A stretch of 64,000 nucleotides of DNA from Bradyrhizobium sp. sGM-13. Its GTDB lineage: Bacteria > Pseudomonadota > Alphaproteobacteria > Rhizobiales > Xanthobacteraceae. Under the pieces are notes generated by a model. The model made no database searches and was not told the DNA's origin. It worked only from the letters and a program-made list of their open reading frames with translations. The stretch lies in NCBI RefSeq assembly GCF_018398875.1, contig NZ_JAGWDK010000026.1, positions 26,741-90,740 of the forward strand. The letters run 5' to 3'. Both the position numbers and the translations under genes were made by a program. Below are positions 20,681 to 28,571 of the stretch, one piece after another; position 1 is the first letter of the stretch; each line of letters starts with the position of its first letter.

Positions 20681-20974
20681 CTAGTCGGGCCTGAAGCCGC
20701 CCGATCCCGGTCCCGTCGATGCCGAACGCGCCGTTCGCACAACTGGGTGAGGCAGGTCGCGCGCAACCGTTTGCCCGATATCGCGGCCCGAGCGCAGGGC
20801 CGGCATTTCATTCGGCCTTTGGCCGATGGCGAGCAGCATGAACAAGGCTCGGTAGCCCTGATAGCGGGCAGCCGGCCGGCTGCGCTCTCGGCCGCTCATG
20901 ATCGGCCTGCCGCTCTCGTCGGTTACCCGCCATTCCCAACTCCGGCGGCGCTTGGTAACGGTCACGTCCTTCAT
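20681..20974 (-). CDS. Hypothetical 97-aa protein
   Basis: No function is assigned. The preferred start is the ATG at 20974 (MKDVTVTKRRRSWEW). The first half reads as a compact beta-rich module (WEWRVTDESGRPIMSGRER) followed by a helix (AARYQGYRALFMLLAIG). I recognise this as a recurrent small protein pattern in Bradyrhizobium, without a known role. The second half is low in predicted structure and Arg/Ser/Pro rich, which may be an unusual extension. It lies between a sigma-70-like promoter region and the hsp20 genes, on their strand. Confidence 0.6.
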   Translation of the reverse strand: MKDVTVTKRRRSWEWRVTDESGRPIMSGRERSRPAARYQGYRALFMLLAIGQRPNEMPALRSGRDIGQTVARDLPHPVVRTARSASTGPGSGGFRPD

Positions 20975-21054
20975 GTCAGACCAACATTGGGTCGCGCCGA
21001 ATATTCCCGGCCCTGGTCGGGTTGCTCGACGAGCGGCGCGCCGCAACGGACATC

Positions 21055-21285
21055 TCAGGCCGCCGACGAGATCGGCGGCTCCGGTCTGTGAGAATGCTGT
21101 TCCGGGGCCTGGAAAGTGAGCGGAAATGTAGAGGCAGCGAGTCTTTCCAGAGCCGACTGTTCTTCGGAGAGCCGCTTTTCGATGTACTGTTGTTCAAGCT
21201 CTGTCAGCCTGGTTCTAAGAAGCCGGCGATAACGGTCGATATTGTTGCGATGCGTACGCAAACGGGCCAGTTTTTCGTCGATCAT
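21055..21285 (-). CDS. Small helical hypothetical protein
   Basis: This small protein of 76-79 aa consists mostly of a charged amphipathic helix (LARLRTHRNNIDRYRRLLRT and LTELEQQYIEKRLSEEQ) and a proline-rich tail. ATG 21285 has AAGG at a usable distance; an ATG at 21294 (MTKMIDEK) is nearly as likely. A sigma-70-like promoter lies about 70 bp upstream. It is the first gene of the minus-strand stress cluster. The function is unknown; short coiled-coil proteins like this are frequent beside hsp20 genes in this group, by recollection. Confidence 0.65.
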   Translation of the reverse strand: MIDEKLARLRTHRNNIDRYRRLLRTRLTELEQQYIEKRLSEEQSALERLAASTFPLTFQAPEQHSHRPEPPISSAA

Positions 21286-21357
21286 CTTCGTCATCCTTGA
21301 CGGTCGCTCTATCGTTCCTCTGAGTGGGGTTACGGCGGAGAATCCGCTTTGTGCAAA

Positions 21358-21385
21358 AAAATATTCAGCGACAAACCACTGTCAA
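21358..21385 (-). promoter_or_regulatory. Sigma-70-like promoter
   Basis: On the minus strand TTGACA (21385-21380) is followed after 16 bases by TATTTT (21363-21358). It is oriented toward the small helical protein gene starting at 21285/21294. A perfect -35 is rare by chance in this GC-rich DNA. Confidence 0.6.
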
Positions 21386-21443
21386 GCGCCTCGCCTCCAC
21401 CATGTGGTTAGACGCAGTCTAGAGCCTTTCGGTTCGATTGAAT

Positions 21444-21942
21444 CTAGCGGGCGAATTCCGCGAACTGCTGCACCACCATCCGGTACACGTCGCGCCGGAA
21501 CGGCACCACGAGGTCCGCGACACGGTCGAGCCGTTCCCAGCGCCAGGAATCGAATTCGGCCGGCTGGCCGTTGCGCTGCGTCAGCGGGTCGATCTCGTCG
21601 TCGCGGCCGGTGAACCGCAATGCGAACCATTTCTGTCGCTGGCCGCGGAATTTCGCCAAGCGATGGTCGACCGGCCCATCATACGGCGGAAATTCGTAAT
21701 TCATCCAATCGGGTCTCGCCGAGGTATTCGGCGCTGACCGCCCCGGTCTCTTCCCAGAGTTCGCGCATGACGGCATCGCGTGGGTTCTCGTCGGCGTCGA
21801 TGCCGCCCTGCGGCATCTGCCATTCTAGACCCGGCAAGATGATTTCCGGCCCGTCATCACGGAAGCGGCGGCCGATCAGCACCTGACCCGAGGTGTTGAA
21901 CAACGCGATCCCCACGTTGGGGCGATAGGGTTTGTCGGACAT
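21444..21942 (-). pseudogene. NUDIX hydrolase (RppH-like paralogue), frameshifted
   Basis: The 5' part encodes YRPNVGIALFNTSGQVLIG and a complete NUDIX box (GGIDADENPRDAVMRELWEETG), then AEYLGET, after which the frame breaks. The continuation, PDWMNYEFPPYDGP through FRGQRQKWFALRFTG to the C-terminus, is in another frame beginning near 21715. A two-base deletion or one-base insertion at about 21712-21718 (the GAGACCCGATTGG region) explains it. The intact paralogue at 21994-22497 shows the expected junction (LGEVPDWL). The break separates the catalytic box from the C-terminal half, so activity is doubtful unless it is a sequencing error. Confidence 0.8.
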
Positions 21943-21993
21943 GTCCTGATAAGTGCCGGTTCGCGTCACATAGACGCGTCACAAAGAAAGTGG

Positions 21994-22497
21994 CTAACTG
22001 CCCGCTAGGCTGGCGAATTCCTTGACCACGCGCTCATAGACCGGCCGTTTGAACGGAACGATCAGGTTCGGCAGATTCTTCATCGGCTCCCAGCGCCAGC
22101 TAACGAATTCGGCCTTGTGGCCGCCGCCGGGGCTCGCGACGTTGATCTCGTTATCCTTGCCGGTGAAACGCACCGCGTACCATTTCTGCCGTTGCCCGCG
22201 ATAGCGGCCCTTCCAGGCGCGGCCGGCCACCGTGCGTGGGATGTCGTAGATCAGCCAATCCGGGACTTCGCCAAGCTTCTCCACCGAGCGTACGCTGGTT
22301 TCCTCGTAAAGCTCGCGCTTGGCGGCCTCCCAAGTATCCTCGCCGGGATCTACCCCGCCCTGCGGCATCTGCCAGACGTGGGATTCGTCGACATGTTCAA
22401 TGCCGCCAGCGCGCCGGCCAATGAAAACCAGCCCGGCTGCATTGATCAGCATCATGCCGACGCAGGTCCGGTAGGGCAGGTCCTCGTAGCGCGCCAT
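21994..22497 (-). CDS. rppH: RNA pyrophosphohydrolase (NUDIX, RppH)
   Basis: RppH removes pyrophosphate from the 5' end of transcripts and so starts mRNA decay. The 167-aa protein has YRTCVGMMLINAAGLVFIG at the N-terminus, the NUDIX box GGVDPGEDTWEAAKRELYEE with all metal-binding glutamates, and the RppH-specific YRGQRQKWYAVRFTG segment. The C-terminal VVKEFASLAG helix completes the fold. TAGGAG precedes the ATG at a good distance. A second, frameshifted copy follows immediately downstream on the same strand, so the pair arose by tandem duplication. Confidence 0.93.
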   Translation of the reverse strand: MARYEDLPYRTCVGMMLINAAGLVFIGRRAGGIEHVDESHVWQMPQGGVDPGEDTWEAAKRELYEETSVRSVEKLGEVPDWLIYDIPRTVAGRAWKGRYRGQRQKWYAVRFTGKDNEINVASPGGGHKAEFVSWRWEPMKNLPNLIVPFKRPVYERVVKEFASLAGS

Positions 22498-22593
22498 TTC
22501 CGTCAGGACTCCTATAGCTGCAGCAAGTCACCCGCAAACCTGCCGGGGCGGCGCAATCCGAGGGAGCCCGGATTGCTGCCATCAGGTTGATCT

Positions 22594-23805
22594 CTAGCCC
22601 GATTTTGATTTCAGCATCGCCGTTGTCAATGGCACGAGCATGATGCCGCGGGCCTCAAGAGTCTTGATCCAGGCGGCAATCCGCTCGATCGAAACCGGTA
22701 GCGCCGAGGCGACGCCCACAGCCAGTCCGCGCTCCTTGGCGAGCGTTTCCAGCTTCACCAGAGTTCGGTCGATTTCGGCCGAGGTCGGCACGGCATCGAT
22801 GGTGAAATCGGCCTTGGCGAAGGGCATCGATTGGGCTGCCGTCAGGGACGGCGCGGCGCTCCGCGGCGAGGAGCCGTCATCGAGATAGCCGAGGCCGCGC
22901 TTGGCTGCCTCCCGGATGATCGGCTGCATCACTGTGTCGGTGGCCGTGAAACGCGCCCCCATGAAATTGGCGATCCCGGCATAGCCCTGGAACCGGCTGA
23001 GGTGCCAGTACAGCCGGTCGATGTTCTGCTCTGACGTCAGCGTCGTGAGCAAGGTCTGCGGGCCGGGGTCGTTATCAGGATAATCGAACGGCTCCATTGG
23101 AACCTGCAGCAGGATCTCGTGGCGCTGCGCGCGGGCCCGTTCGGCCAACTTGGCGGGATCCGCCCCATAAGGCGTAAACGCCAGGGTCACGGCCGGCGGC
23201 AGTTTCATGATGGCATCGGTCGTCTTGGCAGCGCCGACGCCGAGGCCACCGATGACGATGGCGACCACCGGCATCTTCGCGGCCTTGGTGCGGTCGGCGT
23301 CGGCCGCGTAGACAGTGAAGGGTTTCAGACCGTCGGCAACCGCCGGGATCATGCCGTAGCGCGACTTTTCGAGGAGCCGCTGATCGATGCCGGCCATCGC
23401 GGTTGCCGGCGCGGGGTCCGAGCCGGACTTGTCGGCGGCATCGCTGCCGATCACGACGTCCTGGCGCTTGCCGCTGGAGCCATCGATGATGGTGACGGTC
23501 CTATTATCACCCTTATTGTCGCCGGCCGGGGCCTGCTGTAGCGGACTTTTTGCGGCCTGTTCGGCGTGGCCGGAAGCCACCGGCTGCTTGTCGTCTCCCG
23601 CAGGCCCGCGCAATGCGACGTGGGCGACGGGCTCGCCACCCAACGGATTGTCGGTAAACAGAGCGATGGTCAGGAAGGCGACCAGGAACAGGCCGAGCAG
23701 CATGGCCAGCGCCTGCACCGCGGTGAACGGCAGCCGAAACCGCCGCTTCTGGCGCTCCGTCTTCTGTCCAAGCGGCGTGCTCAGTTCGTCGGCCGTTTCC
23801 GTCAT
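22594..23805 (-). CDS. Divergent polysaccharide deacetylase family protein (YibQ-like)
   Basis: This 403-aa protein (start MTETADELST at 23805; the frame continues upstream without a start signal) has a cytoplasmic N-terminus, one membrane span (AVQALAMLLGLFLVAFLTIALF, about 32-54), a low-complexity linker (about 60-150) and a periplasmic domain from VVAIVIGGLGVGAAKTTDAI to the C-terminus. IVIGGLG, FTPYGADPAKLAERARAQRHE, LLQVPMEP and GLGYLDDGSS are hallmarks of the DUF610/YibQ NodB-like fold. Function is not firmly known; it is usually linked with cell-wall genes, and here it follows the EnvC-like and ctpA genes, behind a terminator. Confidence 0.88.
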   Translation of the reverse strand: MTETADELSTPLGQKTERQKRRFRLPFTAVQALAMLLGLFLVAFLTIALFTDNPLGGEPVAHVALRGPAGDDKQPVASGHAEQAAKSPLQQAPAGDNKGDNRTVTIIDGSSGKRQDVVIGSDAADKSGSDPAPATAMAGIDQRLLEKSRYGMIPAVADGLKPFTVYAADADRTKAAKMPVVAIVIGGLGVGAAKTTDAIMKLPPAVTLAFTPYGADPAKLAERARAQRHEILLQVPMEPFDYPDNDPGPQTLLTTLTSEQNIDRLYWHLSRFQGYAGIANFMGARFTATDTVMQPIIREAAKRGLGYLDDGSSPRSAAPSLTAAQSMPFAKADFTIDAVPTSAEIDRTLVKLETLAKERGLAVGVASALPVSIERIAAWIKTLEARGIMLVPLTTAMLKSKSG

Positions 23806-23914
23806 AGACCTCCCCGAATCAACCTCGCCGACGATACCACGAGGAGTCGGGTTCGAGCGCTCGGCCGCGCGCAAAAGCGCCTCGCCGGGCCAGCGGACGG
23901 GCCGGAACCGCAAC

Positions 23915-23943
23915 AAAAAAAGGCGGCCCGGAGGCCGCCTTTT
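23915..23943 (-). terminator. Rho-independent terminator after ctpA
   Basis: AAAAGGCGGCC and GGCCGCCTTTT form a perfect 11-bp stem around CGGA. Read on the minus strand it ends in a run of seven T. It lies 27 bp after the ctpA stop and separates it from the YibQ-like gene. Confidence 0.88.
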
Positions 23944-23969
23944 CTTCACGGAAATTTACGGGGCTATGA

Positions 23970-25325
23970 TCAGTTCGCCGCCTTGGCTGGCTTGTCGACT
24001 GCCGCCTTGTCGCCGGGCGCCGGTGCGCTGCTTGCCGTCGACTTGATGCCGTGCAGCAGGTCGGCGGCGGTCTTCAGCGCCTTGTCGTCCTTGGCGTCCG
24101 GCGGCACGTAGGACTGCGAGCCGGTCTTCTCGTCGCCATCGGTCTTCAGATGGCCGCGTAGCGAGGCCTCGCCCTTGGTGTCGGTGCGCGCCTTCAATTC
24201 GTCCGGCACGTCCTGCAGCACCTCGATATCGGGCACGATGCCCTTGGCCTGGATCGACTTGCCCGACGGCGTGAAGTAGCGCGCGGTGGTGAGGCGCAGC
24301 GCGCCGTTGCCGCTGCCGAGCGGGATGATGGTCTGTACCGAGCCCTTGCCGAATGAGCGCGTGCCGACAAGCGTCGCGCGCTTGTGGTCCTGCAGCGCGC
24401 CGGCGACGATTTCGGAAGCCGAAGCCGAGCCGCCGTTGATCAGCACGATGATCGGCTTGCCCTTGGTGAGGTCGCCCGAATGGGCGGCGCGGCGCTGGGT
24501 CTCCTCGGCATTGCGGCCGCGAGTCGAGACGATCTCGCCGCGCTCGAGGAAGGTGTCGGAAACGGTGACCGCTTCTTCCAGCAAGCCGCCGGGATTATTT
24601 CTGAGGTCGATGATGTAGCCCTTCAGCTTGTCGCCGATCTGGTTCGAGAGGTTGCCGATCTCGCGCTTCAGGCCTTCAGTAGTCTGCTCGTTGAAGGTGG
24701 TGACGCGGATATAGGCGATGTCGTCCTGCTCGATGCGCGCGCGGACGGAGCGGACGCGGATGTTGTCGCGCACCAGCGTCACTTCGATCGGATTTTCCTG
24801 GCCCTTGCGGATGATCTTGAGACGGATCTTGGTATTGACCGGTCCGCGCATCTTCTCAACCGCCTGATTGAGGGTGAGACCCTGCACGGCTTCGTCGTCG
24901 AGATTGGTGATGATATCGTTGGCCATGATGCCGGCCTTCGACGCCGGCGTGTCGTCGATCGGCGAGACGACCTTGATCAGCCCGTCTTCCATCGTGACCT
25001 CGATGCCGAGCCCGCCGAACTCACCGCGGGTCTGTACCTGCATGTCACGGAAGCTCTTGGCGTCCATATAGCTGGAATGCGGATCGAGGCCGGTCAGCAT
25101 TCCCGAGATCGCCGATTCGACCAGCTTGGAGTCGTCGGGCTTCTCGACATAGTCGCTACGCACGCGCTCGAACACGTCGCCGAACAGATTGAGCTGGCGG
25201 TAGGTGTCCGACGTCGCAGCACGCGCACTCGATCCCATCAGCACGGAACGAGGCTGCGTGACGAAGAGCGTCAAAGCCGCACCGGTGGCGGCGCTGAGAA
25301 GAATTACAGAAGTCTTGCGCATCAT
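23970..25325 (-). CDS. ctpA: Carboxy-terminal processing protease (S41 family)
   Basis: CtpA is a periplasmic Ser-Lys protease that trims protein tails and affects cell-wall enzymes. The 451-aa sequence has a signal anchor (SVILLSAATGAALTLFVT), a PDZ domain around FGGLGIEVTMEDGLIKVVSP, and the S41 catalytic core. The nucleophile Ser is in NGGSASASEIVAG and the Lys in RSFGKGSVQT. The C-terminal 60 residues are Lys/Ala/Asp-rich linker. The start overlaps the end of the upstream EnvC-like gene by four bases (ATGA), so the two are translationally coupled, a common arrangement. Confidence 0.95.
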   Translation of the reverse strand: MMRKTSVILLSAATGAALTLFVTQPRSVLMGSSARAATSDTYRQLNLFGDVFERVRSDYVEKPDDSKLVESAISGMLTGLDPHSSYMDAKSFRDMQVQTRGEFGGLGIEVTMEDGLIKVVSPIDDTPASKAGIMANDIITNLDDEAVQGLTLNQAVEKMRGPVNTKIRLKIIRKGQENPIEVTLVRDNIRVRSVRARIEQDDIAYIRVTTFNEQTTEGLKREIGNLSNQIGDKLKGYIIDLRNNPGGLLEEAVTVSDTFLERGEIVSTRGRNAEETQRRAAHSGDLTKGKPIIVLINGGSASASEIVAGALQDHKRATLVGTRSFGKGSVQTIIPLGSGNGALRLTTARYFTPSGKSIQAKGIVPDIEVLQDVPDELKARTDTKGEASLRGHLKTDGDEKTGSQSYVPPDAKDDKALKTAADLLHGIKSTASSAPAPGDKAAVDKPAKAAN

Positions 25326-26644
25326 CCGCGAACCTTTTCGCCTTCACTTGCGGCCCACCATGGGCCTGAGTCGATTGGAGTGCCGTCCTTGCGGAACTCG
25401 ACGTAGAGCACCGGCTGGCTCGCGGTCGTCGCGAGGATGGATGCGACTTGGGACGTTGTTCCCATGGTCGCGACCGGCTCTCCCGTAAGTACAAACTGGC
25501 CGATGTTTACCGAAATGCGCTCCATCCCGGCGATCAGGACATGATACCCGCCCCCGGCATTGAGGATCAAGAGTTGTCCGTAGCTGCGGAAGGGTCCGGC
25601 GTAAACAACCCAGCCGTCACACGGTGTTGTGACCTGAGCACCGGCGCGCGTCGCCAAAGAAATGCCTTTTTCCACGCCACCCGCGCCGTCGGAACCGCCA
25701 AAATTGCGAATCTTGCGCCCATTGACCGGAAAGGCGAATAGTCCCTTCGCAGAAGCGAATGCGATCGCCGGACTCAGCCGGGCGGGATCTTTCAATGCTC
25801 CCAGATTGGGCTTGCCGCCCGGGGCAGCCGGGGCGCCCTGCAGGCTGGCGGTCGCGGCCGCCTTGGCGGCGCTCTTCAGATCCTGTTCCATTTTCCCGAT
25901 CAGACCCTGCAGGCTGTCGACCTGCCTGGACAGGCTGATGGCGCGTGCGCCTTCGGCCTCCATGTCCTTTTCGATCGCGCTCTGCTTGCGCTGCCGTTCT
26001 TCCACCAGCGCCGCCAGTCGGATGGAATCGTCCTTCAGCTTGTCGCGGTCCCGCGCAAGTATGTCGCGCTCGGTGGCGATGTTCTTGCGCAGGGTCACGA
26101 GCTCGCCGAGATCGGCGGCAAGCTTCTCCGCGCGGCCGCGCAGTTCGGGGACGACCGCGCCGAGCAGCATGGCTGTGCGCAGCGACTGCAGTGCGTCCTC
26201 AGGCCGGACCAGCAGCGCCGGCGGCGTGCGCCGGCCGGCGCGCTGCAAGGCCGCCAGCACCTCGATGATTTCAGCGCGGCGTGAATCGAGCGAGGCGCGG
26301 GCCTGCTGCTCGCGCGCGTCCAGCGGGCGCAGCCGCCCCTCGGTCTCGCCGATGCGAGTTTCGATGCTGCGCACCTGGGTAGCGATGTCGATCAGTTGCT
26401 GGTTGAGCTTGGAGCGGTCCTGCCCGATCGCGGCGATGTCGGCCTTTAGCTTCTGTTGCAGTTCGGCCGCCTTGCGTTGCTCCTCGCGCGCGGCTTCCAG
26501 TTCCTGCTCGCGCTGCTTGATGACATCGGGCGAAACGGCAGTTGCTTGCTGCGCGGTTGCGGCGGGTTGCGCCGCCGCCGGCAAAAGCGACGTCACCGCA
26601 AAGCTTGCGGACAGCAGGATCAGGGGAAGCGAGACGGCTGACAT
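25322..26644 (-). CDS. envC: EnvC-like murein hydrolase activator (degenerate LytM/M23 domain)
   Basis: This periplasmic coiled-coil protein activates cell-wall amidases at division. The signal sequence is SLPLILLSASFAVTSLLPAAA. Long coiled coils (about residues 30-270) include EQELEAAREEQRKAAELQQK. The C-terminal LytM domain has GISLATRAGAQVTTPCDGWV and GGYHVLIAGM. The zinc ligands of active M23 peptidases (HxxxD and HxH) are replaced (KGISL, VLIAGM), as in EnvC, so it is an activator rather than an enzyme. ATG 26644 is preferred; ATG 26704 would add 20 residues. Coupled to ctpA. Confidence 0.88.
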   Translation of the reverse strand: MSAVSLPLILLSASFAVTSLLPAAAQPAATAQQATAVSPDVIKQREQELEAAREEQRKAAELQQKLKADIAAIGQDRSKLNQQLIDIATQVRSIETRIGETEGRLRPLDAREQQARASLDSRRAEIIEVLAALQRAGRRTPPALLVRPEDALQSLRTAMLLGAVVPELRGRAEKLAADLGELVTLRKNIATERDILARDRDKLKDDSIRLAALVEERQRKQSAIEKDMEAEGARAISLSRQVDSLQGLIGKMEQDLKSAAKAAATASLQGAPAAPGGKPNLGALKDPARLSPAIAFASAKGLFAFPVNGRKIRNFGGSDGAGGVEKGISLATRAGAQVTTPCDGWVVYAGPFRSYGQLLILNAGGGYHVLIAGMERISVNIGQFVLTGEPVATMGTTSQVASILATTASQPVLYVEFRKDGTPIDSGPWWAASEGEKVRG

Positions 26645-26744
26645 CAGCGGTGCCCCGCGATGGCCGGTGTCAGGGTATGAATGAATGTGCTGCGTTGAAT
26701 GCATCCGGCCTATTCAGCGTTCTCTGTATTCACGTCACCGTGCC

Positions 26745-27227
26745 TTACGCGCGGTGGTAGGGGTGGCCGGCCAGAATGGTGGCGGCCCGATAAATCTGTT
26801 CAAGAAGCATGACGCGAACCATTTGATGCGGCCAGGTCGCCGAGCCGAACGCAATGCGTAATTTAGCCTTGCGCTGCAAATCGGGCGAAAGTCCGTCGGC
26901 GCCGCCGATGGCGAAAATTGTGTTGGCGATCCCTTCATCCCGCCAATTGCCGAGCTGCCGGGCGAAGGTCGCGCTATCGATGTTCTTGCCGTGCTCGTCC
27001 AGCGCCACCAGCATGGATTTCTCCGGTATCGCCGCCGAAATCGCGGCGGCCTCCTCCGATATCCGGGTCGCGGTGTCGCGTGCGCGGCTTTCGGGAATTT
27101 CATGGATCGAAAGCCCGCGAAAACCGAGCTTGCGGCCGATGTCCTCGAAGCGCTCGCGGTAGCGTTCGGCCAGCTCCTGCTCCGGGCCTTGCTTCAGCCG
27201 GCCTATTGAAACCACGACGAGGCGCAT
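26745..27227 (-). CDS. rlmH: 23S rRNA (pseudouridine1915-N3)-methyltransferase
   Basis: RlmH methylates pseudouridine 1915 in helix 69 of 23S rRNA using SAM. The protein from ATG 27227 (MRLVVVSIGRLKQGPEQELA) is 160 aa, the usual size. The SPOUT knot is shown by IFAIGGADGLSPDL and the C-terminal MVRVMLLEQIYRAATILAGHPYH, a near-invariant RlmH end. An upstream in-frame start at 27284 is open but has no homology-like sequence. It follows rsfS on the same strand, the standard rsfS-rlmH order. Confidence 0.96.
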   Translation of the reverse strand: MRLVVVSIGRLKQGPEQELAERYRERFEDIGRKLGFRGLSIHEIPESRARDTATRISEEAAAISAAIPEKSMLVALDEHGKNIDSATFARQLGNWRDEGIANTIFAIGGADGLSPDLQRKAKLRIAFGSATWPHQMVRVMLLEQIYRAATILAGHPYHRA

Positions 27228-27322
27228 GAATGCTGTTTCTGGCGTGCACTTTCCGGCACGCGCGCTTTTCGCGCGCGCTGGCAAACTACATGCGCCTTAG
27301 CCGATTCGCATCGGCCGAGGTT

Positions 27323-27772
27323 TCAGATCGCTGCCGCCGCCGGGTTTTGCGTCCACAACCTTTCAAGATTGTAGAATTCGCGCACCTCGGGTCTGAACAC
27401 GTGCACGACCACATCGCCGGAATCGATCAGCACCCAGTCGCAATTGGGCAAGCCCTCGACATGGATGTTCTTGATGCCGGTTTCCTTCAGAGCTTTCGTG
27501 ACGTTTTCCGCGATCGCGCCGACATGCCGGTTGGCCCGGCCTGACGTGACGATCATGTAGTCGGAAAAGGCGGATTTGCCGCGAAGGTCGATGGTGATCG
27601 TTTCTTCCGCCTTCATATCGTCGAGGCGGGAGAGGATCATATTCAGCGTCTTGTCGGCGTCGGGTTGCGCCTTCAAGGCCGCAGCTTGTGTCGATGTTTT
27701 ACCCGTGTTCTTGGCGGATTTGCCAGAAGTCTTGCTAGTTGGCTTGGGTAAAACAGACTTGGACTTGGACAA
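27323..27772 (-). CDS. rsfS: Ribosome silencing factor RsfS
   Basis: RsfS binds L14 of the large subunit and blocks subunit joining during starvation. The conserved domain (about residues 40-145) contains DLRGKSAFSDYMIVTSGRAN and the G-CDWVLIDSGDVVVHVF block, followed by REFYNLERLW. The N-terminal 35 residues are a Lys/Ser/Thr-rich extension. The first usable start is TTG 27772; a CTG at 27787 would give LATSVLSK, and I suspect relatives use ATG there. No ATG exists in the extension. It lies between nadD and rlmH, the common order. Confidence 0.92.
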   Translation of the reverse strand: MSKSKSVLPKPTSKTSGKSAKNTGKTSTQAAALKAQPDADKTLNMILSRLDDMKAEETITIDLRGKSAFSDYMIVTSGRANRHVGAIAENVTKALKETGIKNIHVEGLPNCDWVLIDSGDVVVHVFRPEVREFYNLERLWTQNPAAAAI

Positions 27773-27907
27773 TACAGATGTGGCCAGGGACCATTCCTTT
27801 CACTGTATCGCGAACGCCGAATCCCGACGTCCGCGGACCATATTAGGCATGTGGGGTTAATGGTTTCAATATTCCAGTGACCCCACCCGCCGGTTCAGAC
27901 CTAACTG

Positions 27908-28552
27908 TCACTTCTTTTTTGCCTTCCAGCTCCCATCGGAGTTCCGCAGGCCCGTCGACGACAGGTTCAGTTTCATGCCTGTGAGGAAAATCCAGGCCGG
28001 CGCCTGCTGGTCGGCCAGCCGGGCCGCCTGATTCTCGGGCAACCTATACCGGGCCAGCGCCTGGGCAGATGGCGCGGCGAGCGCCCGGAAACTCTGCGGC
28101 GGACGATCGATGACGGCGAGCGGCACCTCGGCAGCGATGCGCCGCCAATCCTTCCAGCGATGGAACTGCGCGAGATTGTCGGCGCCCATGATCCAGACGA
28201 AGCGCACGCCGGAAACGCGGCGGCGCAAATGAATGATCGTGTCGACAGTGTACCTGGTGCCGATGACAGCTTCGAGACAACTGATATCGATGCGCGGATC
28301 GTCGGCGACGTCGCGCGCGGCGCGCGCCCGTTCGCCAAGGCCATGCAGCCGGCCGGTATCCTTGAGCGGATTGCCGGGTGTCAGCAGCCACCAAACGCGA
28401 TCGAGCTTCAAGCGCTTCAGCGCAAACAGGCTGATGGCGCGATGCGCCGCGTGCGGCGGATTGAATGAGCCGCCGAGCAGGCCTATGCGCATGCCGTTGG
28501 TATGGAAGGGGATGGCTTGCGCGGCGGATTGCAATTGCATCAATCGGATCAC
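27908..28552 (-). CDS. nadD: Nicotinate-nucleotide adenylyltransferase
   Basis: NadD converts nicotinate mononucleotide and ATP to deamido-NAD. The 214-aa protein shows the nucleotidyltransferase motif GGSFNPPHAAH at about residues 27-37 and the conserved WWLLTPGNPLK and FVWIMGADNLAQFHRW blocks. The C-terminal ISSTxxR motif appears as LSSTGLRNSDG. An internal ATG (28492, MRIGLLGGSF) is possible, but the 20-residue N-terminal extension is typical for the group. It overlaps nothing and is 19 bp downstream of proA, with rsfS 135 bp further on. Confidence 0.95.
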   Translation of the reverse strand: MIRLMQLQSAAQAIPFHTNGMRIGLLGGSFNPPHAAHRAISLFALKRLKLDRVWWLLTPGNPLKDTGRLHGLGERARAARDVADDPRIDISCLEAVIGTRYTVDTIIHLRRRVSGVRFVWIMGADNLAQFHRWKDWRRIAAEVPLAVIDRPPQSFRALAAPSAQALARYRLPENQAARLADQQAPAWIFLTGMKLNLSSTGLRNSDGSWKAKKK

Positions 28553-28571
28553 CGCGTGCGCGGGGCTGTGT

